Part shown: positions 1 through 8,706 of the stretch, one piece after another
Numbering within the stretch: position 1 is the first letter of the stretch
Layout: the number at the start of each line of letters is the position of its first letter
From: Limanda limanda
Lineage: Eukaryota > Chordata > Actinopteri > Pleuronectiformes > Pleuronectidae
Direction: 5' to 3'
Length of the DNA stretch: 64,000 nt
Assembly (NCBI RefSeq): GCF_963576545.1
Contig: NW_026870430.1
Span: 124,001 to 188,000 of the forward strand
Notes under the pieces: model-generated
Database searches by the model: none
What the model saw: the letters and a program-made list of their open reading frames with translations, nothing else
Told to the model about the DNA's origin: nothing
Program-made: the position numbers and the translations under genes

Positions 1-154
1 AGGCTCTACCCCCACTAAATGGGGTAGCGCGCATCGATCGGTACAGTCTTTGAGCTTCTCCGACTTTCGGAAGGGTTAGGGTTAGGGTTAGGGATGAAAG
101 CACATAGGAGAAAGAGATATTCTTGAATAACTTTTTTTGTGAAGGTCGGAGAGA
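1..154 (+). repeat. Truncated A monomer at window edge
   Basis: An A unit lacking its first 8 bases because the window starts inside it. Its telomeric tract is at 73-93. It also has a private CAGTCTTTGAG form where other A units read CCATCCTTGAG. Confidence 0.9.
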
Positions 155-309
155 CTTGGAAAGTGGTTGCATCTGGACTAATTTGGGTCCTGCGGATCGA
201 TTGGTACCATCCCCGAGCTTGTACGACCTTCGGAAGAGGTCGACCGACGAAATTCCCCCAAATCTGAGGAGATATTCTTGAATAACTTTTTTTGTGAAGG
301 TCGGAGAGA
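155..309 (+). repeat. Representative B monomer (155 bp)
   Basis: The unit starts CTTGGAAAG. It shares with A the last 41 bp of the unit plus the next CTTG, and a central block around GATCGATTGGTACC...CTTCGGAAG with only a few differences. Its start (TGGTTGCATCTGGAC) differs strongly from A. In place of the telomeric tract it has GGTCGACC followed by GACGAAATTCCCCC. A and B therefore look like diverged copies of one ancestral monomer. B occurs 93 times and is always flanked by A on both sides. Confidence 0.94.
224..245. repeat. B-specific hairpin CGACCT/AGGTCG overlapping palindrome GGTCGACC
   Basis: CGACCT (224-229) pairs with AGGTCG (237-242) around a 7-base loop. GGTCGACC (238-245) is an 8-bp perfect palindrome. 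Both lie where A has the telomeric tract and occur in almost every B unit. GTCGAC is not seen in A, so it marks B positions. Confidence 0.75.
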
Positions 310-313
310 CTTG
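269..313 (+). repeat. 45-bp block conserved between A and B
   Basis: This block, from GAGATATTC to GGAGAGACTTG, is identical in A and B and is the least variable part of all ~398 units. It contains a dyad (TATTC-TT-GAATA, 273-284), a T7 tract (287-293) and GGTCGGAGAG. One such T-tract per 155-163 bp would favour regular nucleosome phasing. A protein-binding or transcription role is possible but not shown by the sequence. Rare changes include T to C in the T-tract (AACCTTTTTT form, only after 34 kb) and an extended T-tract near 59930. Confidence 0.85.
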
Positions 314-382
314 CAAGTAGGCTCTACCCCCACTAAATGGGGTTGCGCGCATCGATCGGTACCATCCTTGAGCTTCTCCGAC
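300..382. repeat. Inverted pair GTCGGAGA ... TCTCCGAC across the A unit
   Basis: GTCGGAGA (300-307, in the shared block) is the exact reverse complement of TCTCCGAC (375-382), with 67 bases between, ending just before the telomeric tract. In B the right arm reads TGTACGAC, so the pairing is broken. A transcript of the array could form this stem once per A unit. Confidence 0.55.
309..318. repeat. 10-bp perfect palindrome ACTTGCAAGT at the A-unit start
   Basis: The sequence is its own reverse complement and occurs at nearly every junction entering an A unit. At the junction entering B it reads ACTTGGAAAGT, so the symmetry is lost. Two-fold symmetric sites are typical of dimeric binding proteins; no known consensus is claimed. 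Confidence 0.75.
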
Positions 383-472
383 TTTCGGAAGGGTTAGGGT
401 TAGGGTTAGGGATGAAAGCACATAGGAGAAAGAGATATTCTTGAATAACTTTTTTTGTGAAGGTCGGAGAGA
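310..472 (+). repeat. Representative A monomer (163 bp)
   Basis: The unit starts at CTTGCAAG and ends before the next CTTG. In order it holds a palindrome (ACTTGCAAGT, 309-318), a CCCC...GGGG inverted repeat, a GC-rich GCGCGC segment, an ATCGAT/GGTACC cluster, a CTTTCGGAAG segment, the telomeric tract (391-411), an A-rich linker and the block shared with B. About 305 such units occur. Two linked sequence haplotypes are common: GGTAGCG with ATCGGTACC, and GGTTGCG with ATCAGTACC. The second occurs mainly in the A unit just after a B; recombinants of the two also exist, and this unit (GGTTGCG with ATCGGTACC) is one of them. Confidence 0.95.
391..411 (+). repeat. Telomere-like tract (GGGTTA)3GGG inside the A monomer
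   Basis: Four GGG runs are separated by TTA, preceded by GGAA and followed by ATGAAAGC. The same tract recurs at the same place in nearly every full A unit, always with the G-rich strand on +. No unit with more than four GGG runs was found (no 169-bp spacing). Vertebrate-type telomeric DNA with four G-runs is known to fold as a G-quadruplex and contains the TTAGGGTTA core bound by TRF/Myb-type telomere proteins. Whether either happens here is inference. Confidence 0.93.
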
Positions 473-487
473 CTTGCAAGTAGGCTC

Positions 488-507
488 TACCCCCACTAAA
501 TGGGGTA
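488..507. repeat. Inverted repeat TACCCC...GGGGTA in A
   Basis: Six-base arms surround an 8-base loop (CACTAAAT); an alternative pairing is CCCCA/TGGGG around CTAAA. It is present in A units with GGGGTAGCG and weakened in those with GGGGTTGCG. B has no equivalent. Confidence 0.7.
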
Positions 508-513
508 GCGCAC

Positions 514-526
514 ATCGATCGGTACC
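514..526. repeat. Overlapping palindromes ATCGAT / CGATCG / GGTACC
   Basis: Three 6-bp palindromes overlap within 13 bases of the standard A unit. The ATCAGTACC haplotype keeps ATCGAT but loses the other two. B keeps GGTACC only. They are useful landmarks for a restriction ladder of the array. Confidence 0.75.
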
Positions 527-635
527 ATCCTTGAGCTTCTCCGACTTTCGGAAGGGTTAGGGTTAGGGTTAGGGATGAAAGCACATAGGAGAAAGAGATA
601 TTCTTGAATAACTTTTTTTGTGAAGGTCGGAGAGA

Positions 636-791
636 CTTGGAAAGTGGTTGCATCTGGACTAATTTGGGTCCTGCAGATCGATTGGTACCATCCCCGAGCT
701 TGTACGACCTTCGGAAGAGGTCGACCGACGAAATTCCCCCAAAATCTGAGGAGATATTCTTGAATAACTTTTTTTGTGAAGGTCGGAGAGA
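636..791 (+). repeat. Representative B variant 'b' (156 bp)
   Basis: A B unit with CCCCCAAAATCTG instead of CCCCCAAATCTG, one extra A. Eight copies occur, starting near 636, 3040, 6738, 8502, 14291, 15425, 16551 and 17848; none occurs after 18.0 kb. Six of the eight also carry CTGCAGATC (CTGCGGATC in most B units). The two from 14.3 and 15.4 kb instead share TTCGGAAAAGG. The extra base shifts the reading frame and produces a 91-codon + strand frame at exactly these eight places. Confidence 0.92.
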
Positions 792-1761
792 CTTGCAAGT
801 AGGCTCTACCCCCACTAAATGGGGTTGCGCGCATCGATCAGTACCATCCTTGAGCTTCTCCGACTTTCGGAAGGGTTAGGGTTAGGGTTAGGGATGAAAG
901 CACATAGGAGAAAGAGATATTCTTGAATAACTTTTTTTGTGAAGGTCGGAGAGACTTGCAAGTAGGCTCTACCCCCACTAAATGGGGTAGCGCGCATCGA
1001 TCAGTACCATCCTTGAGCTTCTCCGACTTTCGGAAGGGTTAGGGTTAGGGTTAGGGATGAAAGCACATAGGAGAAAGAGATATTCTTGAATAACTTTTTT
1101 TGTGAAGGTCGGAGAGACTTGCAAGTAGGCTCTACCCCCACTAAATGGGGTAGCGCGCATCGATCGGTACCATCCTTGAGCTTCTCCGACTTTCGGAAGG
1201 GTTAGGGTTAGGGTTAGGGATGAAAGCACATAGGAGAAAGAGATATTCTTGAATAACTTTTTTTGTGAAGGTCGGAGAGACTTGCAAGTAGGCTCTACCC
1301 CCACTAAATGGGGTAGCGCGCATCGATCGGTACCATCCTTGAGCTTCTCCGACTTTCGGAAGGGTTAGGGTTAGGGTTAGGGATGAAAGCACATAGGAGA
1401 AAGAGATATTCTTGAATAACTTTTTTTGTGAAGGTCGGAGAGACTTGGAAAGTGGTTGCATCTGGACTAATTTGGGTCCTGCGGATCGATTGGTACCATC
1501 CCCGAGCTTGTACGACCTTCGGAAGAGGTCGACCGACGAAATTCCCCCAAATCTGAGGAGATATTCTTGAATAACTTTTTTTGTGAAGGTCGGAGAGACT
1601 TGCAAGTAGGCTCTACCCCCACTAAATGGGGTAGCGCGCATCGATCGGTACCATCCTTGAGCTTCTCCGACTTTCGGAAGGGTTAGGGTTAGGGTTAGGG
1701 ATGAAAGCACATAGGAGAAAGAGATATTCTTGAATAACTTTTTTTGTGAAGGTCGGAGAGA

Positions 1762-1918
1762 CTTGCAAGTAGGCTCTACCCCCACTAAATGGGGTAGCGC
1801 GCATCGATCGGTACCATCCTTGAGCTTTTCCGACTTTCGGAAGGGTTAGGGTTAGGGATGAAAGCACATAGGAGAAAGAGATATTCTTGAATAACTTTTT
1901 TTGTGAAGGTCGGAGAGA
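1762..1918 (+). repeat. Representative short A monomer 'a' (157 bp, two TTAGGG steps)
   Basis: Identical in plan to A but one TTAGGG is missing, leaving three GGG runs. I count 24 such units. By anchor position they include 1785, 2260, 2417, 4833, 6441, 7724, 23638, 23795 and 29410. Others are the unit directly before a B in 475-bp trimers, at about 19478, 20116, 21235, 22036, 23163, 26039, 28283, 31507, 36655 and 47585. They are commonest between 19 and 37 kb. Loss or gain of one 6-bp step by slippage is the simplest origin. Confidence 0.9.
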
Positions 1919-2713
1919 CTTGGAAAGTGGTTGCATCTGGACTAATTTGGGTCCTGCGGATCGATTGGTACCATCCCCGAGCTTGTACGACCTTCGGAAG
2001 AGGTCGACCGACGAAATTCCCCCAAATCTGAGGAGATATTCTTGAATAACTTTTTTTGTGAAGGTCGGAGAGACTTGCAAGTAGGCTCTACCCCCACTAA
2101 ATGGGGTTGCGCGCATCGATCAGTACCATCCTTGAGCTTCTCCGACTTTCGGAAGGGTTAGGGTTAGGGTTAGGGATGAAAGCACATAGGAGAAAGAGAT
2201 ATTCTTGAATAACTTTTTTTGTGAAGGTCGGAGAGACTTGCAAGTAGGCTCTACCCCCACTAAATGGGGTAACGCGCATCGATCGGTACCATCCTTGAGC
2301 TTCTCCGACTTTCGGAAGGGTTAGGGTTAGGGATGAAAGCACATAGGAGAAAGAGATATTCTTGAATAACTTTTTTTGTGAAGGTCGGAGAGACTTGCAA
2401 GTAGGCTCTACCCCCACTAAATGGGGTAGCGCGCATCGATCGGTACCATCCTTGAGCTTCTCCGACTTTCGGAAGGGTTAGGGTTAGGGATGAAAGCACA
2501 TAGGAGAAAGAGATATTCTTGAATAACTTTTTTTGTGAAGGTCGGAGAGACTTGCAAGTAGGCTCTACCCCCACTAAATGGGGTAGCGCGCATCGATCGG
2601 TACCATCCTTGAGCTTCTCCGACTTTCGGAAGGGTTAGGGTTAGGGTTAGGGATGAAAGCACATAGGAGAAAGAGATATTCTTGAATAACTTTTTTTGTG
2701 AAGGTCGGAGAGA

Positions 2714-5129
2714 CTTGCAAGTAGGCTCTACCCCCACTAAATGGGGTAGCGCGCATCGATCGGTACCATCCTTGAGCTTCTCCGACTTTCGGAAGGGTTA
2801 GGGTTAGGGTTAGGGATGAAAGCACATAGGAGAAAGAGATATTCTTGAATAACTTTTTTTGTGAAGGTCGGAGAGACTTGCAAGTAGGCTCTACCCCCAC
2901 TAAATGGGGTAGCGCGCATCGATCGGTACCATCCTTGAGCTTCTCCGACTTTCGGAAGGGTTAGGGTTAGGGTTAGGGATGAAAGCACATAGGAGAAAGA
3001 GATATTCTTGAATAACTTTTTTTGTGAAGGTCGGAGAGACTTGGAAAGTGGTTGCATCTGGACTAATTTGGGTCCTGCAGATCGATTGGTACCATCCCCG
3101 AGCTTGTACGACCTTCGGAAGAGGTCGACCGACGAAATTCCCCCAAAATCTGAGGAGATATTCTTGAATAACTTTTTTTGTGAAGATCGGAGAGACTTGC
3201 AAGTAGGCTCTACCCCCACTAAATGGGGTTGCGCGCATCGATCAGTACCATCCTTGAGCTTCTCCGACTTTCGGAAGGGTTAGGGTTAGGGTTAGGGATG
3301 AAAGCACATAGGAGAAAGAGATATTCTTGAATAACTTTTTTTGTGAAGGTCGGAGAGACTTGCAAGTAGGCTCTACCCCCACTAAATGGGGTAGCGCGCA
3401 TCGATCAGTACCATCCTTGAGCTTCTCCGACTTTCGGAAGGGTTAGGGTTAGGGTTAGGGATGAAAGCACATAGGAGAAAGAGATATTCTTGAATAACTT
3501 TTTTTGTGAAGGTCGGAGAGACTTGCAAGTAGGCTCTACCCCCACTAAATGGGGTAGCGCGCATCGATCGGTACCATCCTTGAGCTTCTCCGACTTTCGG
3601 AAGGGTTAGGGTTAGGGTTAGGGATGAAAGCACATAGGAGAAAGAGATATTCTTGAATAACTTTTTTTGTGAAGGTCGGAGAGACTTGCAAGTAGGCTCT
3701 ACCCCCACTAAATGGGGTAGCGCGCATCGATCGGTACCATCCTTGAGCTTCTCCGACTTTCGGAAGGGTTAGGGTTAGGGTTAGGGATGAAAGCACATAG
3801 GAGAAAGAGATATTCTTGAATAACTTTTTTTGTGAAGGTCGGAGAGACTTGGAAAGTGGTTGCATCTGGACTAATTTGGGTCCTGCGGATCGATTGGTAC
3901 CATCCCCGAGCTTGTACGACCTTCGGAAGAGGTCGACCGACGAAATTCCCCCAAATCTGAGGAGATATTCTTGAATAACTTTTTTTGTGAAGGTCGGAGA
4001 GACTTGCAAGTAGGCTCTACCCCCACTAAATGGGGTAGCGCGCATCGATCGGTACCATCCTTGAGCTTCTCCGACTTTCGGAAGGGTTAGGGTTAGTGTT
4101 AGGGATGAAAGCACATAGGAGAAAGAGATATTCTTGAATAACTTTTTTTGTGAAGGTCGGAGAGACTTGCAAGTAGGCTCTACCCCCACTAAATGGGGTA
4201 GCGCGCATCGATCGGTACCATCCTTGAGCTTTTCCGACTTTCGGAAGGGTTAGGGTTAGGGTTAGGGATGAAAGCACATAGGAGAAAGAGATATTCTTGA
4301 ATAACTTTTTTTGTGAAGGTCGGAGAGACTTGGAAAGTGGTTGCATCTGGACTAATTTGGGTCCTGCGGATCGATTGGTACCATCCCCGAGCTTGTACGA
4401 CCTTCGGAAGAGGTCGACCGACGAAATTCCCCCAAATCTGAGGAGATATTCTTGAATAACTTTTTTTGTGAAGGTCGGAGAGACTTGCAAGTAGGCTCTA
4501 CCCCCACTAAATGGGGTTGCGCGCATCGATCAGTACCATCCTTGAGCTTCTCCGACTTTCGGAAGGGTTAGGGTTAGGGTTAGGGATGAAAGCACATAGG
4601 AGAAAGAGATATTCTTGAATAACTTTTTTTGTGAAGGTCGGAGAGACTTGCAAGTAGGCTCTACCCCCACTAAATGGGGTAACGCGCATCGATCGGTACC
4701 ATCCTTGAGCTTCTCCGACTTTCGGAAGGGTTAGGGTTAGGGTTAGGGATGAAAGCACATAGGAGAAAGAGATATTCTTGAATAACTTTTTTTGTGAAGG
4801 TCGGAGAGACTTGCAAGTAGGCTCTACCCCCACTAAATGGGGTAGCGCGCATCGATCGGTACCATCCTTGAGCTTCTCCGACTTTCGGAAGGGTTAGGGT
4901 TAGGGATGAAAGCACATAGGAGAAAGAGATATTCTTGAATAACTTTTTTTGTGAAGGTCGGAGAGACTTGCAAGTAGGCTCTACCCCCACTAAATGGGGT
5001 AGCGCGCATCGATCGGTACCATCCTTGAGCTTCTCCGACTTTCGGAAGGGTTAGGGTTAGGGTTAGGGATGAAAGCACATAGGAGAAAGAGATATTCTTG
5101 AATAACTTTTTTTGTGAAGGTCGGAGAGA
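2714..5129 (+). repeat. 2416-bp superunit, copy 2
   Basis: Same 15-unit order as copy 1 but with two a units restored to full A (12 bp longer). Private changes are 3186 (G to A in GAAGATCGG) and the broken telomeric tract at 4097. Fragments of the same pattern (A-b followed by A-A-A-A-B) recur near 6.6-7.7 kb. Confidence 0.85.
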
Positions 5130-8100
5130 CTTGCAAGTAGGCTCTACCCCCACTAAATGGGGTAGCGCGCATCGATCGGTACCATCCTTGAGCTTCTCCG
5201 ACTTTCGGAAGGGTTAGGGTTAGGGTTAGGGATGAAAGCACATAGGAGAAAGAGATATTCTTGAATAACTTTTTTTGTGAAGGTCGGAGAGACTTGCAAG
5301 TAGGCTCTACCCCCACTAAATGGGGTAGCGCGCATCGATCGGTACCATCCTTGAGCTTCTCCGACTTTCGGAAGGGTTAGGGTTAGGGTTAGGGATGAAA
5401 GCACATAGGAGAAAGAGATATTCTTGAATAACTTTTTTTGTGAAGGTCGGAGAGACTTGGAAAGTGGTTGCATCTGGACTAATTTGGGTCCTGCGGATCG
5501 ATTGGTACCATCCCCGAGCTTGTACGACCTTCGGAAGAGGTCGACCGACGAAATTCCCCCAAATCTGAGGAGATATTCTTGAATAACTTTTTTTGTGAAG
5601 GTCGGAGAGACTTGCAAGTAGGCTCTACCCCCACTAAATGGGGTTGCGCGCATCGATCAGTACCATCCTTGAGCTTCTCCGACTTTCGGAAGGGTTAGGG
5701 TTAGGGTTAGGGATGAAAGCACATAGGAGAAAGAGATATTCTTGAATAACTTTTTTTGTGAAGGTCGGAGAGACTTGCAAGTAGGCTCTACCCCCACTAA
5801 ATGGGGTAGCGCGCATCGATCGGTACCATCCTTGAGCTTCTCCGACTTTCGGAAGGGTTAGGGTTAGGGTTAGGGATGAAAGCACATAGGAGAAAGAGAT
5901 ATTCTTGAATAACTTTTTTTGTGAAGGTCGGAGAGACTTGCAAGTAGGCTTTACCCCCACTAAATGGGGTAGCGCGCATCGATCGGTACCATCCTTGAGC
6001 TTCTCCGACTTTCGGAAGGGTTAGGGTTAGGGTTAGGGATGAAAGCACATAGGAGAAAGAGATATTCTTGAATAACTTTTTTTGTGAAGGTCGGAGAGAC
6101 TTGCAAGTAGGCTCTACCCCCACTAAATGGGGTAGCGCGCATCGATCGGTACCATCTTTGAGCTTCTCCGACTTTCGGAAGGGTTAGGGTTAGGGTTAGG
6201 GATGATAGCACATAGGAGAAAGAGATATTCTTGAATAACTTTTTTTGTGAAGGTCGGAGAGACTTGGAAAGTGGTTGCATCTGGACTAATTTGGGTCCTG
6301 CGGATCGATTGGTACCATCCCCGAGCTTGTACGACCTTCGGAAGAGGTCGACCGACGAAATTCCCCCAAATCTGAGGAGATATTCTTGAATAACTTTTTT
6401 TGTGAAGGTCGGAGAGACTTGCAAGTAGGCTCTACCCCCACTAAATGGGGTTGCGCGCATCGATCGGTACCATCCTTGAGCTTCTCCGACTTTCGGAAGG
6501 GTTAGGGTTAGGGATGAAAGCACATAGGAGAAAGAGATATTCTTGAATAACTTTTTTTGTGAAGGTCGGAGAGACTTGCAAGTAGGCTCTACCCCCACTA
6601 AATGGGGTAGCGCACATCGATCGGTACCATCCTTGAGCTTCTCCGACTTTCGGAAGGGTTAGGGTTAGGGTTAGGGATGAAAGCACATAGGAGAAAGAGA
6701 TATTCTTGAATAACTTTTTTTGTGAAGGTCGGAGAGACTTGGAAAGTGGTTGCATCTGGACTAATTTGGGTCCTGCAGATCGATTGGTACCATCCCCGAG
6801 CTTGTACGACCTTCGGAAGAGGTCGACCGACGAAATTCCCCCAAAATCTGAGGAGATATTCTTGAATAACTTTTTTTGTGAAGGTCGGAGAGACTTGCAA
6901 GTAGGCTCTACCCCCACTAAATGGGGTTGCGCGCATCGATCAGTACCATCCTTGAGCTTCTCCGACTTTCGGAAGGGTTAGGGTTAGGGTTAGGGATGAA
7001 AGCACATAGGAGAAAGAGATATTCTTGAATAACTTTTTTTGTGAAGGTCGGAGAGACTTGCAAGTAGGCTCTACCCCCACTAAATGGGGTAGCGCGCATC
7101 GATCAGTACCATCCTTGAGCTTCTCCGACTTTCGGAAGGGTTAGGGTTAGGGTTAGGGATGAAAGCACATAGGAGAAAGAGATATTCTTGAATAACTTTT
7201 TTTGTGAAGGTCGGAGAGACTTGCAAGTAGGCTCTACCCCCACTAAATGGGGTAGCGCTCATCGATCGGTACCATCCTTGAGCTTCTCCGACTTTCGGAA
7301 GGGTTAGGGTTAGGGTTAGGGATGAAAGCACATAGGAGAAAGAGATATTCTTGAATAACTTTTTTTGTGAAGGTCGGAGAGACTTGCAAGTAGGCTCTAC
7401 CCCCACTAAATGGGGTAGCGCGCATCGATCGGTACCATCCTTGAGCTTCTCCGACTTTCGGAAGGGTTAGGGTTAGGGTTAGGGATGAAAGCACATAGGA
7501 GAAAGAGATATTCTTGAATAACTTTTTTTGTGAAGGTCGGAGAGACTTGGAAAGTGGTTGCATCTGGACTAATTTGGGTCCTGCGGATCGATTGGTACCA
7601 TCCCCGAGCTTGTACGACCTTCGGAAGAGGTCGACCGACGAAATTCCCCCAAATCTGAGGAGATATTCTTGAATAACTTTTTTTGTGAAGGTCGGAGAGA
7701 CTTGCAAGTAGGCTCTACCCCCACTAAATGGGGTAGCGCGCATCGATCGGTACCATCCTTGAGCTTCTCCGACTTTCGGAAGGGTTAGGGTTAGGGATGA
7801 AAGCACATAGGAGAAAGAGATATTCTTGAATAACTTTTTTTGTGAAGGTCGGAGAGACTTGCAAGTAGGCTCTACCCCCACTAAATGGGGTAGCGCGCAT
7901 CGATCGGTACCATCCTTGAGCTTTTCCGACTTTCGGAAGGGTTAGGGTTAGGGTTAGGGATGAAAGCACATAGGAGAAAGAGATATTCTTGAATAACTTT
8001 TTTTGTGAAGGTCGGAGAGACTTGGAAAGTGGTTGCATCTGGACTAGTTTGGGTCCTGCGGATCGATTGGTACCATCCCCGAGCTTGTACGACCTTCGGA

Positions 8101-8706
8101 AGAGGTCGACCGACGAAATTCCCCCAAATCTGAGGAGATATTCTTGAATAACTTTTTTTGTGAAGGTCGGAGAGACTTGCAAGTAGGCTCTACCCCCACT
8201 AAATGGGGTTGCGCGCATCGATCGGTACCATCCTTGAGCTTCTCCGACTTTCGGAAGGGTTAGGGTTAGGGTTAGGGATGAAAGCACATAGGAGAAAGAG
8301 ATATTCTTGAATAACTTTTTTTGTGAAGGTCGGAGAGACTTGCAAGTAGGCTCTACCCCCACTAAATGGGGTAGCGCACATCGATCGGTACCATCCTTGA
8401 GCTTCTCCGACTTTCGGAAGGGTTAGGGTTAGGGTTAGGGATGAAAGCACATAGGAGAAAGAGATATTCTTGAATAACTTTTTTTGTGAAGGTCGGAGAG
8501 ACTTGGAAAGTGGTTGCATCTGGACTAATTTGGGTCCTGCAGATCGATTGGTACCATCCCCGAGCTTGTACGACCTTCGGAAGAGGTCGACCGACGAAAT
8601 TCCCCCAAAATCTGAGGAGATATTCTTGAATAACTTTTTTTGTGAAGGTCGGAGAGACTTGCAAGTAGGCTCTACCCCCACTAAATGGGGTTGCGCGCAT
8701 CGATCA
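5130..8706 (+). repeat. Mixed block of A-A-B and A4-B groups
   Basis: Order by B spacing: A2-B, A4-B, aA-b, A4-B, aA-B, A2-b, then the start of the next superunit. The number of A-type units between B units is even throughout. The B unit near 8046 has CTAGTTTGGG instead of CTAATTTGGG, a marker that recurs at about 9487, 9968, 11901 and 12382. Confidence 0.85.

Larger units (their letters stand above)
310..2713 (+). repeat. 2404-bp superunit, copy 1 (15 monomers)
   Basis: Order: A-A-b, A-A-A-A-B, A-a-B, A-a-a-A. It shares marker variants with the following copy: CTGCAGATC plus the extra A in b, CTTTTCCGAC near 1826 and GGTAACGCG near 2270. It differs from copy 2 at 512 (G to A) and in the number of short a units. 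Confidence 0.85.

Noticed and set aside
63..93. A true chromosome terminus or long telomere
   Set aside because: Tracts stop at three TTAGGG steps and are always embedded in satellite sequence; no pure terminal run occurs in the window.
67..93. CENP-B box in TTTCGGAAGGGTTAGGG (A) or CTTCGGAAGAGGTCGA (B)
   Set aside because: Only the TTCG core matches (plus one A in the B unit); the CGGG part of the known box is missing in both.
73..93. Viral telomeric repeats (some herpesviruses carry TTAGGG arrays)
   Set aside because: No viral gene or packaging-type flank is visible and the TTAGGG is part of a 163-bp satellite; nothing points to a virus.
73..93. Plant-type (TTTAGGG) or insect-type (TTAGG) telomere motif
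   Set aside because: The step is consistently 6 bp, TTAGGG, with no TTTAGGG or TTAGG runs. This still does not fix the taxon, since some plants and many other groups use TTAGGG.
155..309. tRNA or 5S-derived repeat with pol III boxes
   Set aside because: No match to an A-box/B-box pair or to a cloverleaf that I can recognise in either unit.
310..472. Transposon or LTR origin of the unit
   Set aside because: No terminal repeats, target duplications or coding remnants; junctions are strictly head to tail.
604..879. 91-codon + strand frame, found eight times
   Set aside because: It occurs only where the B unit has one extra A (b form), which joins two frames by chance. The eight positions coincide exactly with the eight b units.
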